Of a DNA stretch of 10,009 nucleotides, positions 1 through 6,766 are shown piece by piece. Position numbers and translations under genes: made by a program. The stretch is from assembly GCA_030632765.1 (NCBI GenBank), contig DAOVUC010000036.1, forward strand, positions 1-10,009, read 5' to 3'. The notes below the pieces were generated by a model. The model did not search any database. It was not told the DNA's origin and saw only the letters and a list, made by a program, of their open reading frames with translations. The DNA comes from Candidatus Dadabacteria bacterium. Lineage in GTDB: Bacteria; Desulfobacterota_D; UBA1144; Nemesobacterales; UBA2774. How positions within the stretch are numbered: the stretch's first letter is position 1; each line of letters starts with the position of its first letter.

Positions 1-339
1 CATAAAATGCCCCCACCTATATTGTGGACAGAGAATAGTACTATAAGCATGGATTGCAAATGCCCCAGCTCATCAATGCAACACAGAATGGACTTTGATC
101 TTTTTATAAAACTCCGAGAAAAGGACCAACTTAAATTTGTTATCCAAGATGAAGCTGATTATAAATATGCCCTAGGCATATTAAACAGGCACAATATCAA
201 AGCTAACATCATTTTTCAACCAGCATATGGTTCTCGCTTGGGCTGGATAACTGAAAAAGTGATTGATGATAAATTAGGAAATGTTAGGGTTTTACCTCAG
301 CTTCACAAAATTATCTGGGGAGATAAAAGGGGAGTCTGA
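1..339 (+). CDS. queE: 7-carboxy-7-deazaguanine synthase QueE, C-terminal part (5' end outside window)
   Basis: QueE is a radical SAM enzyme that converts 6-carboxy-tetrahydropterin to 7-carboxy-7-deazaguanine, a cytosolic step in making queuosine and other 7-deazapurines. The reading frame is open to the left edge, so the first visible Met is probably internal. What is seen: a DCKCPSSSM segment about 15 residues into the fragment, matching the family's D-x-K-x-P-S-S motif that follows the central barrel strands, and the family's typical ending VLPQLHKIIWGDKRGV. The N-terminal radical SAM cysteine cluster (CX3CX2C) would lie upstream and cannot be checked. Only about the last 112 residues of a protein that is usually 210 to 240 residues long are present. 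No other queuosine gene is visible. No clear terminator follows the stop. The identification rests on the two conserved segments and is fairly secure. Confidence 0.88.
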   Translation, partial: HKMPPPILWTENSTISMDCKCPSSSMQHRMDFDLFIKLREKDQLKFVIQDEADYKYALGILNRHNIKANIIFQPAYGSRLGWITEKVIDDKLGNVRVLPQLHKIIWGDKRGV

Positions 340-383
340 TTAGACCGGTAAAGTTTGTTGATATTTATTTTTGTCCAATATTA

Positions 384-392
384 TGTTATAAT
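384..392 (+). promoter_or_regulatory. Extended -10 promoter for the methyltransferase gene
   Basis: The sequence TGTTATAAT is a perfect extended -10 element (TG, one base, then TATAAT at 387-392). No good -35 hexamer lies at 16 to 18 bases, which is tolerated for extended -10 promoters. The expected start near 399 would give a leader of about 65 bases before the ATG at 464. This suggests the methyltransferase is transcribed separately from queE. Prediction from sequence only. Confidence 0.5.
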
Positions 393-452
393 TCGACACT
401 TACTATTCTATCTCACGATTCTCAGGGTAGGGGTATAAAGCAGGTTTAAAGC

Positions 453-458
453 GGAGGT
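453..458 (+). promoter_or_regulatory. Ribosome binding site of the methyltransferase gene
   Basis: GGAGGT lies 5 bases before the ATG at 464. It decides the start in favour of 464 over the in-frame ATG at 482 (residue Met7). Confidence 0.75.
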
Positions 459-463
459 ATTGA

Positions 464-1351
464 ATGCAGGAAACGCACAAAATGAAAGAAGAAATTACTA
501 AAGAAGACTACAATTATGAGCCATTTGCGGATACTGAAGAATATAGAAGAGTAAACAGAGAATGCATAAACAGTTGGGTTGAGATTATGAAGCAGAAGGG
601 GACTAACGGACTTGAGGGGGTTCTAGACGTTGCAACTGGTGCGGGCACTATGGTTCAGCTTGTGTTCGACAGTCTACCGGAAAGCTGGAAAAAAGCTGCG
701 GTATTGTGTCTGGATCAATCTTCGGAAGCATTGAAGCTGGCTCAATCAAAATTAGAAAAAACTGTAGATAAATTAAAACTGGTGCACTCTTCAATTGAGG
801 ATATGACAATTCCTGATCAAAGTGTGGATATAGCAGTTTGGGGAAACGGTATACACTACCTGTCCGCAGGTGATCAGCTCGATAGTATCAAAAGAATTAG
901 AAGAGCCTTAAAACCAGGTGGGTTCCTTTTCTTTAACACGGCATTCTATGAAGAAGCCAGGCCTGCTGAAACGCTGCCTTTTTACCGTACACAAGTTAAA
1001 ACCGCAGTCCAGTATATGCGTGACCATGGTATAAAAAGGCAAAAGACTGATGCTAAGACTGAAGCTGCAAAATTTCTCCCTCGTGCTTACTATGAGAGCC
1101 TGGTGGAAGAGGCGGGTTTCAAACTTGTGGATGCTAAGGAGTTTGCGGTGGATATGCATAAGGAAGCTTGGGAATATATAAGCGCTTTTCAACAGTATGC
1201 CGCTGGAGCACTAAGGGGATATCCTATAGACGATGCTGTCAATGCTATGAGGGATTCTGTAGGCCCTGATCTAGCAATACATGGTCATAGAGACAAGGAC
1301 GACAGCCCCTATATTACACGTAAATGGCTTGCCATTAGCGCCCAGGCATAA
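464..1351 (+). CDS. Class I SAM-dependent methyltransferase, substrate unknown
   Basis: A 295-residue cytosolic protein with a Rossmann-fold methyltransferase domain in the N-terminal half. Seen: motif I VLDVATGAGT at residues 53-62 (SAM-binding glycine loop); an acidic residue ending the second strand, in LCLDQS near residue 84; the post-motif segment DIAVWGNGIHYLS at about 122-134; and ALKPGGFLFF at 148-157, the usual motif before the fifth strand. The last 130 residues are helical-looking, rich in charged and aromatic residues, and probably bind the substrate. There is no signal peptide or membrane segment. The family (Methyltransf_11/25-like) covers small-molecule, lipid, quinone and protein methylation, and nothing visible narrows this down. 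The gene has its own promoter and a strong ribosome binding site, and it converges on the inositol phosphate synthase gene. Methyltransferase activity is well supported; the substrate is not. Confidence 0.85.
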   Translation: MQETHKMKEEITKEDYNYEPFADTEEYRRVNRECINSWVEIMKQKGTNGLEGVLDVATGAGTMVQLVFDSLPESWKKAAVLCLDQSSEALKLAQSKLEKTVDKLKLVHSSIEDMTIPDQSVDIAVWGNGIHYLSAGDQLDSIKRIRRALKPGGFLFFNTAFYEEARPAETLPFYRTQVKTAVQYMRDHGIKRQKTDAKTEAAKFLPRAYYESLVEEAGFKLVDAKEFAVDMHKEAWEYISAFQQYAAGALRGYPIDDAVNAMRDSVGPDLAIHGHRDKDDSPYITRKWLAISAQA

Positions 1352-1457
1352 ACCAATCCTGAAATTTCTAAATATTATACATAGAAGCAAAATCCTGTGG
1401 GGTTACTATTTAGTTTAATTAGCGCTTTATAGGTGGTAGTTAAGCTACGTCCGGCAG

Positions 1458-2813
1458 TTATGCTACGTCGTAATAGTCTAAACCTAGGTGGGTTATCAGT
1501 TCCTCGCCTTGCATATACCTCAGCGTGTTCTTAAGCTTCATGAGCTGTATGAATACATCGTGCTCAGGGTAGAGGTTCTCACCGTGCATAGGGCTTTTAA
1601 AGTAGAAGGAAAGCCATTCCTGTATTCCATACATGCCAGCTCTACCGGCAAGGTCAAGGAATGTTACCAAATCCAGTACAATTGGTGCTGCAAGTATGCT
1701 ATCTCTGCAAAGGAAATTCACCTTAATCTGCATTGAGTAGCCTAACCAGCCAAAGATATCTATATTATCCCATGCCTCTTTTTCATCCCCTCTCGGAGGG
1801 TAGTAGTTAATTCTGACCTTATGATAATAATCCGAATAAAGATCAGGATAAAGATCTGGTTGAAACAGATATTCGAGAACGCTTAGCTTGCTTTGTTCTT
1901 TTGTTTTAAATGAATAGGGGTCGTCTAATACTTCTCCGTCCCTGTTTCCTAAAATATTAGTAGAAAACCATCCGTTGAGTCCGAGCATTCTACTCTTGAG
2001 TCCAGGGGCCAAAATAGTCTTCATCAGGGTTTGTCCGGTCTTAAAATCTTTACCCGAAATAGGAACTTTCTTTTTTATTGCCAGTTTGGTTAGCGCGGGG
2101 ACATCCGCTGATAAGTTGGGTGCTCCGTTTGCGTATGGAATGCCGCATTTGATTGCAGCATAAGCATAAATCATACTGGGAGGTATGCCCGGGTGGTTGT
2201 TCTTTAACCCCTCTTCAAAGGACTTAATCGAACTGTGTACTTCCGAGGCCTGAATATACACCTCGGTACTTCCGCACCAAACCATAACAAGGCGGTCAAC
2301 GCCACTATCTTTTTTGAATTTTTTTCTATCGTCTATAAGCTGCTCGGCAAGGTCCATTTTGGTTTTGCCGCGCTTAAGGTGGTTACCCTTTAGGTTCTTT
2401 ACATATTTCCTGCTAAATACCGCAGGCATAGGTGCTGTATCCTGGAGAGTATCTTTTAGTTCATCAACAAGAGATTTCTCTAAAACTCCTGATTTAGTGG
2501 CTGCTTCATAGGAGTTCTCGGGGAAAATGTCCCATCCCGCAAAAACTAGATCCTCTAAATTGCAGAGCGGTATAAAATCCTTAATCAAAGGGGACTTTTT
2601 CTCTGTCCTTTTTCCTATTCTGATTGTACCTAATTGTGTTAGGGACCCGATGGGTTTTCCAAGTCCGGCCTTTATTGCCTCGACTCCGGCAATAAAAGTA
2701 GTACTTACCGCACCGCTCATTCCCGGAAGTAATACTCCGAGCTTGCCTTTAGGTGGAGCAATATTATTTTTTTCTTTTATTGTATTCTTTTTTTTCTTAT
2801 TGGTAGTTGCCAA
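1458..2813 (-). CDS. Myo-inositol-1-phosphate synthase (inositol-3-phosphate synthase)
   Basis: This enzyme converts D-glucose-6-phosphate to 1D-myo-inositol-3-phosphate with NAD as bound cofactor, the committed step to inositol, inositol lipids and inositol-derived solutes. The 451-residue length fits the family. Seen: an NAD-binding loop KLGVLLPGMSGAVSTTF at about 24-40; NNHPGIPPSMIYAYAA at 205-220; GIPYANGAPNLSADVPAL at 224-241; the catalytic region SGKDFKTGQT at 253-262, with its conserved lysine; a GNRDGEVLDDP loop at 289-299 followed by FKTKEQSK; and QIKVNFLCRDSILAAPIVLDL at 362-382. The start is a TTG at 2813, chosen because no in-frame ATG occurs before Met32 inside the NAD loop and a Shine-Dalgarno site precedes it. 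The first 18 residues are lysine- and asparagine-rich and unlike the rest. It is the third gene of the rplM-rpsI operon, 8 bases after rpsI. The symbol ino1 is used for homologues. Confidence 0.93.
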   Translation of the reverse strand: MATTNKKKKNTIKEKNNIAPPKGKLGVLLPGMSGAVSTTFIAGVEAIKAGLGKPIGSLTQLGTIRIGKRTEKKSPLIKDFIPLCNLEDLVFAGWDIFPENSYEAATKSGVLEKSLVDELKDTLQDTAPMPAVFSRKYVKNLKGNHLKRGKTKMDLAEQLIDDRKKFKKDSGVDRLVMVWCGSTEVYIQASEVHSSIKSFEEGLKNNHPGIPPSMIYAYAAIKCGIPYANGAPNLSADVPALTKLAIKKKVPISGKDFKTGQTLMKTILAPGLKSRMLGLNGWFSTNILGNRDGEVLDDPYSFKTKEQSKLSVLEYLFQPDLYPDLYSDYYHKVRINYYPPRGDEKEAWDNIDIFGWLGYSMQIKVNFLCRDSILAAPIVLDLVTFLDLAGRAGMYGIQEWLSFYFKSPMHGENLYPEHDVFIQLMKLKNTLRYMQGEELITHLGLDYYDVA

Positions 2814-2821
2814 CGTAGATA

Positions 2822-3214
2822 TTACCTCTTAGAGAACTGTTGTCCTTTTCTCGCTTTTTTAAGTCCGTATTTCTTTCTCTCGACCATTCTCGGATCTCTT
2901 CTAAGCTGACCCGCTGATTTAAGGGATGGTCTGTGAGATTCATCAACTGTTAAAAGTGCTCGGGCAATCCCGTGTCTGACAGCTCCTGCTTGTCCGGTTA
3001 GTCCGCCGCCTTTTACAGTTACTAAAACGTCATATTTCCCTTTTGTGTTTGTTGTATCAAGAGGTTCTAATGCATGCACTACCCATGTCTTGCGTGAGAA
3101 ATATTCATTCGCCTCTCGGTTATTGATAGAAATTTTTCCTGTCCCGGGGCGCAACCACACACGCGCGATTGAGGTTTTCCTTCTTCCGGTTCCATAGTAG
3201 TTAACTTCAGCCAT
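2822..3214 (-). CDS. rpsI: Small ribosomal subunit protein S9 (uS9)
   Basis: S9 binds the 3' domain of 16S rRNA in the head of the 30S subunit; its C-terminal tail reaches toward the P-site tRNA. The 130-residue length equals that of the E. coli protein. Seen: the N-terminal signature [21 protein letters not shown] at about 6-26, the central [20 protein letters not shown] at 69-88, the [14 protein letters not shown] segment near 104-117, and the conserved tail ending QFSKR. It follows rplM with an 8-base gap, the usual bacterial order, and is followed 8 bases later by the inositol phosphate synthase. The ATG at 3214 is supported by a GGAGGT site. Nothing is missing or odd in the protein. Confidence 0.98.
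   Translation of the reverse strand: MAEVNYYGTGRRKTSIARVWLRPGTGKISINNREANEYFSRKTWVVHALEPLDTTNTKGKYDVLVTVKGGGLTGQAGAVRHGIARALLTVDESHRPSLKSAGQLRRDPRMVERKKYGLKKARKGQQFSKR
2824..2829 (-). promoter_or_regulatory. Ribosome binding site of the inositol phosphate synthase, inside the end of rpsI
   Basis: On the minus strand AGAGGT overlaps the last sense codons and stop of rpsI and lies 10 bases before the TTG at 2813. It supports this TTG start and suggests translational coupling to rpsI. Confidence 0.6.
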
Positions 3215-3222
3215 ATTATTAT

Positions 3223-3651
3223 TTATACCTCCAATTTTTCAGGCTGTTGGGGTGCATGTGGGTGTTCGTTCCCAGTGTAAACCTTTAACCTGGTTATTAA
3301 TTTTTTCTGCCATTTGTTTTTAGGAAGCATTCCCCAAACGGCCTTCTCAATTATTTCATGAGGCTTTGTTTTAAGAAGATCCCCTGCTGTTATCGATTTG
3401 ATTCCACCGGGATGATGAGTGTGTCGATAATATGTCTTCTGGTTCCACTTATCGCCTGTAAATTTTAGTTTCTCTGCGTTAACGACTATAACGAAATCGC
3501 CAATATCCGCATGCGGTGTATATTGAGGTTTGTCCTTACCCCTTAAAATAGTCGCGATTGTAGTGGCGAGTCTACCTACGGTTTTTCCCTCACCGTCGAT
3601 TAAATACCATTTTTTATTAAAATCCTCACTTCTAGCCATATAGCTCTTCAT
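3223..3651 (-). CDS. rplM: Large ribosomal subunit protein L13 (uL13)
   Basis: L13 is an early-assembly 50S protein that binds 23S rRNA. Seen: [18 protein letters not shown] near the N-terminus, [23 protein letters not shown], the [12 protein letters not shown] segment, [10 protein letters not shown], and the C-terminal [20 protein letters not shown], all typical of L13. I start it at the ATG at 3651 ([10 protein letters not shown]), giving 142 residues, the same as E. coli L13, and aligning with its N-terminus. An in-frame ATG exists at 3687, but the 12 extra residues do not match the family, that ATG has no Shine-Dalgarno site, and it overlaps the predicted -10 element. The gene is first in the rplM-rpsI-inositol synthase operon, divergent from glcD. 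Confidence 0.97.
   Translation of the reverse strand: MKSYMARSEDFNKKWYLIDGEGKTVGRLATTIATILRGKDKPQYTPHADIGDFVIVVNAEKLKFTGDKWNQKTYYRHTHHPGGIKSITAGDLLKTKPHEIIEKAVWGMLPKNKWQKKLITRLKVYTGNEHPHAPQQPEKLEV
3227..3232 (-). promoter_or_regulatory. Ribosome binding site of rpsI, inside the end of rplM
   Basis: On the minus strand GGAGGT sits in the last two sense codons of rplM, 12 bases before the rpsI ATG. The overlap fits coupled translation of L13 and S9. Confidence 0.65.
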
Positions 3652-3659
3652 GTTTTCTG

Positions 3660-3664
3660 CCTCT
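3660..3664 (-). promoter_or_regulatory. Ribosome binding site deciding the rplM start
   Basis: On the minus strand AGAGG lies 8 bases before the ATG at 3651 and so supports the shorter rplM start over the ATG at 3687. Confidence 0.55.
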
Positions 3665-3685
3665 AGTAATAGAAATAAACCATTC

Positions 3686-3713
3686 AATTTACCAATTTAG
3701 TGGTGATTGTCAA
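3686..3713 (-). promoter_or_regulatory. Sigma-70-type promoter of the rplM operon
   Basis: On the minus strand there is a perfect -35 hexamer TTGACA (3713 to 3708), a 16-base spacer, and TAAATT (3691 to 3686), which matches the -10 consensus at 4 of 6 positions. Transcription would begin near 3679, leaving a leader of under 30 bases before the rplM ATG at 3651. It is placed back to back with the glcD promoter. Confidence 0.55.
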
Positions 3714-3760
3714 GGTTTGTGCCGATTCTATTTTTGAAATCGACATTTTACTAACGAAAA

Positions 3761-3789
3761 TTGGTCTACTCATTTAATAATGATATAAT
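3761..3789 (+). promoter_or_regulatory. Sigma-70-type promoter of the glc cluster, with extended -10
   Basis: TTGGTC at 3761-3766 is a partial -35 (TTG conserved). It is followed by an exact 17-base spacer and a perfect TATAAT at 3784-3789, preceded by TG and one base (3781-3783), so the -10 is of the extended type. The expected start near 3796 gives a leader of roughly 24 bases before the glcD ATG. It diverges from the rplM promoter, with about 47 bases between the two -35 elements; an imperfect CGATT/AATCG inverted pair (3723-3742) lies between them, too weak to call an operator. Confidence 0.6.
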
Positions 3790-3819
3790 GATGGCGTAAT
3801 AATCTAAATACTACACGTT

Positions 3820-5307
3820 ATGACTACACAACACAAAAGCAAGTCATTATCCTGGAAGAAAAAGTTCAGAAATAGGCTTATAGAAATTATAGGCGCAACT
3901 GGTGTTATCTCTTCCGATGATGAACTCATAGCATATGAGTGTGACGCTCTTACAGGGTACAGGATAAAACCTATATTCGTGGTTTTGCCCAATAGCGCTA
4001 AAGAAGTTTCCGCTGTAATAAAAGAGTGCCATCACGAAAATATTCCATTTGTTCCTAGAGGTGCGGGAACCGGGCTTTCGGGCGGCGCCCTGCCTACTGA
4101 AGAAGGGATTGTAATTTCACTCTCCCGCATGGATAAGATTTTAGATGTTGATATTCCCAATCAGAGGGTTGTGGTTGAGCCTGGGGTGGTAAATATATGG
4201 GTCACAAACGCTGTTAGCTCCTCTGGATACTATTACGCTCCTGACCCGTCAAGCCAGATCGTCTGCACTATAGGGGGTAATGTCGCTGAGAATTCAGGGG
4301 GTGTTCATTGCCTTAAATATGGAGTAACTACGAATCATGTCTTGGGGGTTGAAATGGTCTTGCCAGATGGTGAGATAATAGAAGTTGGGGGTAAGACACT
4401 GGATCATCCCGGTTATGATCTTACAGGGCTTGTAGTAGGCTCAGAAGGGCTTTTGGGAATAGTCACTAAGGTTACGCTCAAAATAATTAAAAAACCCGAA
4501 GACGTTAAAACTCTATTTGCCTCATTTGATCATATTGAAGATGCCGGTGCGTCAGTTTCAGGAATCACCGCTAGGGGAGTTATCCCCGCGGGAATGGAGA
4601 TAATGGATAGTTTCTGTATCCGCGCGGTTGAGGAAACGGTGGGCGCGGGATATCCGGTGGATGCGGGCGCGATACTTTTGGTTGAGCTAGACGGTCCAAA
4701 AGCTGAAGTTGAGGCTCAGATGCCTTTAGTTGAGGAAGTTTTAAAAGAACATAAAGCAAATCAGATTAAAGTTGCAAAAGACGCAAAAGAAAGAGAGCTT
4801 TTCTGGAAGGGGAGAAAGAGCGCGTTCCCCGCGATGGGGCGCATAAGCTCTGATTACTATGTTCAGGACGGCGTAATACCCAGAAGCAAGCTTGCGGAGG
4901 TGTTAGGGGAGATAGCGGAGCTCAGCAAGAAATACGGACTCAGGGTTGCAAACGTTTTTCATGCGGGGGACGGCAATTTACACCCGCTTGTCCTTTACGA
5001 TTCATCTAAAGAAGGTGATCTTGATAAAACGCTTGAGCTTTCGGGAGAGATTCTACAGGTTTGCGTTGATAAAGGCGGCAGCATAACGGGTGAGCACGGC
5101 GTGGGTCATGACAAAAAAAGATTCCTGTCCCTTATGTTTGATGAAAATGATTTGGATGCAATGAATCTGATTAGATGCGCCTTTGATGTTAAAGGCCTCT
5201 GTAATCCGGGGAAATTATTTCCTACTCCGAGAACTTGTGTTGAGCCCGGCATGAAGCCCTTTGAGGAGCACCCGCTTCAAAAGGCGGGCCTTGGTGAAAT
5301 GTATTAG
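3820..5307 (+). CDS. glcD: FAD-linked 2-hydroxy-acid oxidase, glycolate oxidase subunit GlcD (or D-lactate dehydrogenase)
   Basis: The catalytic flavoprotein that oxidises glycolate to glyoxylate, or a related D-2-hydroxy acid such as D-lactate. The 495-residue length is close to E. coli GlcD (499). Seen: a PCMH-type FAD-binding domain with PRGAGTGLSGGA at 79-90, IGGNVAENSGGVHCLKYG at 151-168, and GYDLTGLVVGSEGLLGI at 198-214. A C-terminal FAD-oxidase domain carries HAGDGNLHPL at 381-390 and GEHGVG at 424-429, whose histidines form the substrate/metal site in this family, and ends with CNPGKLFP. There is no signal peptide, so it should sit in the cytosol or on the inner membrane face. It is the first gene of the cluster, 30 bases ahead of glcE. 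The ATG has no evident Shine-Dalgarno site. The glcE and glcF neighbours favour glycolate oxidase, but substrate cannot be read from sequence. Confidence 0.9.
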   Translation: MTTQHKSKSLSWKKKFRNRLIEIIGATGVISSDDELIAYECDALTGYRIKPIFVVLPNSAKEVSAVIKECHHENIPFVPRGAGTGLSGGALPTEEGIVISLSRMDKILDVDIPNQRVVVEPGVVNIWVTNAVSSSGYYYAPDPSSQIVCTIGGNVAENSGGVHCLKYGVTTNHVLGVEMVLPDGEIIEVGGKTLDHPGYDLTGLVVGSEGLLGIVTKVTLKIIKKPEDVKTLFASFDHIEDAGASVSGITARGVIPAGMEIMDSFCIRAVEETVGAGYPVDAGAILLVELDGPKAEVEAQMPLVEEVLKEHKANQIKVAKDAKERELFWKGRKSAFPAMGRISSDYYVQDGVIPRSKLAEVLGEIAELSKKYGLRVANVFHAGDGNLHPLVLYDSSKEGDLDKTLELSGEILQVCVDKGGSITGEHGVGHDKKRFLSLMFDENDLDAMNLIRCAFDVKGLCNPGKLFPTPRTCVEPGMKPFEEHPLQKAGLGEMY

Positions 5308-5337
5308 TTCCAAAATATAGCCATAATAATCCGATAT

Positions 5338-6672
5338 ATGCTAAAAAAATCTATTATTAATAATTTGCATAGCATAGTAGGCGAAGAAAATGCTCTATCT
5401 GATAATGCTAAACTCGAGTCTTTCAGTGTTGATGATGTGTTGCCGGAGATTGTGCTTTCTCCAAATAACGTAGAGCAAATATCAGAAATAATGAAGGTTG
5501 CCTCTAAAGAGTCCCTTAGTGTCATACCATGGGGGTCGGGGACTAAATCGGCTTTAGGTAATAAGCCTGATAGGGCTGATATCGTTATTTCCACTAAAAA
5601 TTTAAACCGCATTCTTGAGCACGGCGCCTCTGATCTGGTAGCTACAACCGAGAGTGGGGTTACGCTTAAAAAATTCCAGAGCGTACTTAACAAAGAGAAC
5701 CAGTTTTTGGCTCTTGACCCTCCGCACGTTGGGAGGAAAGCCACAGTGGGTGGAATTATTGCCACTAATGACGGCGGTCCTGAGCGTCTTAGATACGGGA
5801 CATTAAGAGAGTTTCTAATCGGTTTAAAGGTTGTGCGTGCAGACGGCAGCGTTTTTAAAGGGGGAGCGAAAGTCGTTAAAAATGTTGCGGGATACGATCT
5901 TCCCAAGCTCTATGTAGGGTCTCTTGGAACCTTGGGGATTATAGTTGAAGCAACATTTAGGCTTTACCCTGTTCCAGAGTACTCTGAGACTTATATTGCA
6001 GGTTTCTCAACTTTAGAAGATGCCCATGATGCGGTCATGACCCTTTTAAACTCGGATATTGTAATTACTTCTCTTGAAATATTAAATCCCGAGCTTATAA
6101 GTTTCCTTGCCAAAAGAAATGATCTCGATTTGATTGATAACCAATATACTCTTGCAATTGGGATCAAAAATGTTGAAAAAGCGGTCAAGGATCAGGTCTC
6201 TACAGTGAAAACGCTCTGCGATCAGAAAGGAGGTAAGGGTAAGGTAATTAGTGGAGGGCAGGAGGAAAAATTTTGGGACGATGTTAGGGACTTCCCCTGG
6301 AAATTGTTTAAAACTGCAAGGGTAGTCTGCAAAGCAAGCGTTCTTATCACTCAAATTCCAAAAGTATTAGAGACTGTCAAGAGATTATCAGGTGAAAACG
6401 GTATAAAAACCTATATATCCGCAAGGGCAGGTAACGGAATATTAATCATATCAATTAAGGGTGAAGTATCTTCTATGATCGAGTCTCTAAATTCACTTCG
6501 CGCCTTTGTGTCTTCAATTGGCGGGCACCTGATACTTCAAGAAGCTCCTTATGAAATCAAAGCAGGAGTTTCAGTGTGGGGAGATTTTGGCTCCGGACTG
6601 GGAATAATGGAAAGAATTAAATTCAATTTCGATCCTGATAACCTTCTTAACCCCGGAAGATATATAACATAA
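5338..6672 (+). CDS. glcE: FAD-binding subunit of glycolate oxidase, GlcE-like
   Basis: GlcE is the second FAD-domain subunit of the glycolate oxidase complex and is needed for activity together with GlcD and GlcF. Seen: a PCMH FAD-binding domain with PWGSGTKSALGN at 64-75, ATVGGIIATNDGGPERLRYG at 135-154, and the characteristic GGAKVVKNVAGYDLPKLYVGSLGTLG at 175-200, which is strongly GlcE-like. The protein ends with a short DPDNLLNPGR segment typical of this flavoprotein class. At 444 residues it is about 90 longer than E. coli GlcE (about 350), with the extra length in the C-terminal half, so it may carry a fuller substrate domain. It lacks the HxGDGNxH and GEHG motifs of GlcD, which suggests an electron-transfer or structural role. 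No Shine-Dalgarno site precedes the ATG, and no other start codon exists between the in-frame upstream stop and this ATG. Confidence 0.87.
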   Translation: MLKKSIINNLHSIVGEENALSDNAKLESFSVDDVLPEIVLSPNNVEQISEIMKVASKESLSVIPWGSGTKSALGNKPDRADIVISTKNLNRILEHGASDLVATTESGVTLKKFQSVLNKENQFLALDPPHVGRKATVGGIIATNDGGPERLRYGTLREFLIGLKVVRADGSVFKGGAKVVKNVAGYDLPKLYVGSLGTLGIIVEATFRLYPVPEYSETYIAGFSTLEDAHDAVMTLLNSDIVITSLEILNPELISFLAKRNDLDLIDNQYTLAIGIKNVEKAVKDQVSTVKTLCDQKGGKGKVISGGQEEKFWDDVRDFPWKLFKTARVVCKASVLITQIPKVLETVKRLSGENGIKTYISARAGNGILIISIKGEVSSMIESLNSLRAFVSSIGGHLILQEAPYEIKAGVSVWGDFGSGLGIMERIKFNFDPDNLLNPGRYIT

Positions 6673-6766
6673 TGATTTATTTCCTTCTTCGTGCTTGCAG
6701 GTGCCGTGTCTCTTGGTTAGGCTATTTCCGCTCTGTCTTGAATCCCAAATTTGTTTAATGTGAGAG

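Noticed and set aside
393..463. Possible SAM-responsive riboswitch in the methyltransferase leader
   Set aside because: The leader is only about 65 bases and shows none of the conserved blocks of known SAM riboswitches that I can recognise.
1352..1457. Possible bidirectional terminator between the methyltransferase and synthase genes
   Set aside because: I could not find a GC-rich stem followed by a T-run on either strand in this gap.
1444..1469. Direct repeat GCTACGTC at 1444-1451 and 1462-1469
   Set aside because: Only eight bases, the second copy encodes the last residues of the synthase, and no mobile element or attachment-site structure flanks it. Chance is likely.
3652..3687. Longer rplM start at the ATG at 3687 giving 154 residues
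   Set aside because: The extra residues do not match L13, there is no Shine-Dalgarno site, and the ATG overlaps the predicted -10 element; the ATG at 3651 gives the standard 142 residues.
5304..5906. Minus-strand open frame of 200 codons opposite glcE
   Set aside because: It lies entirely against the well-supported glcE coding frame; the product looks like a reverse-strand shadow with no domain.
6673..6766. Separate promoter between glcE and the DUF3891-like gene
   Set aside because: TTGAAT occurs near 6738, but no convincing -10 lies at the right distance; co-transcription from the glcD promoter is simpler.
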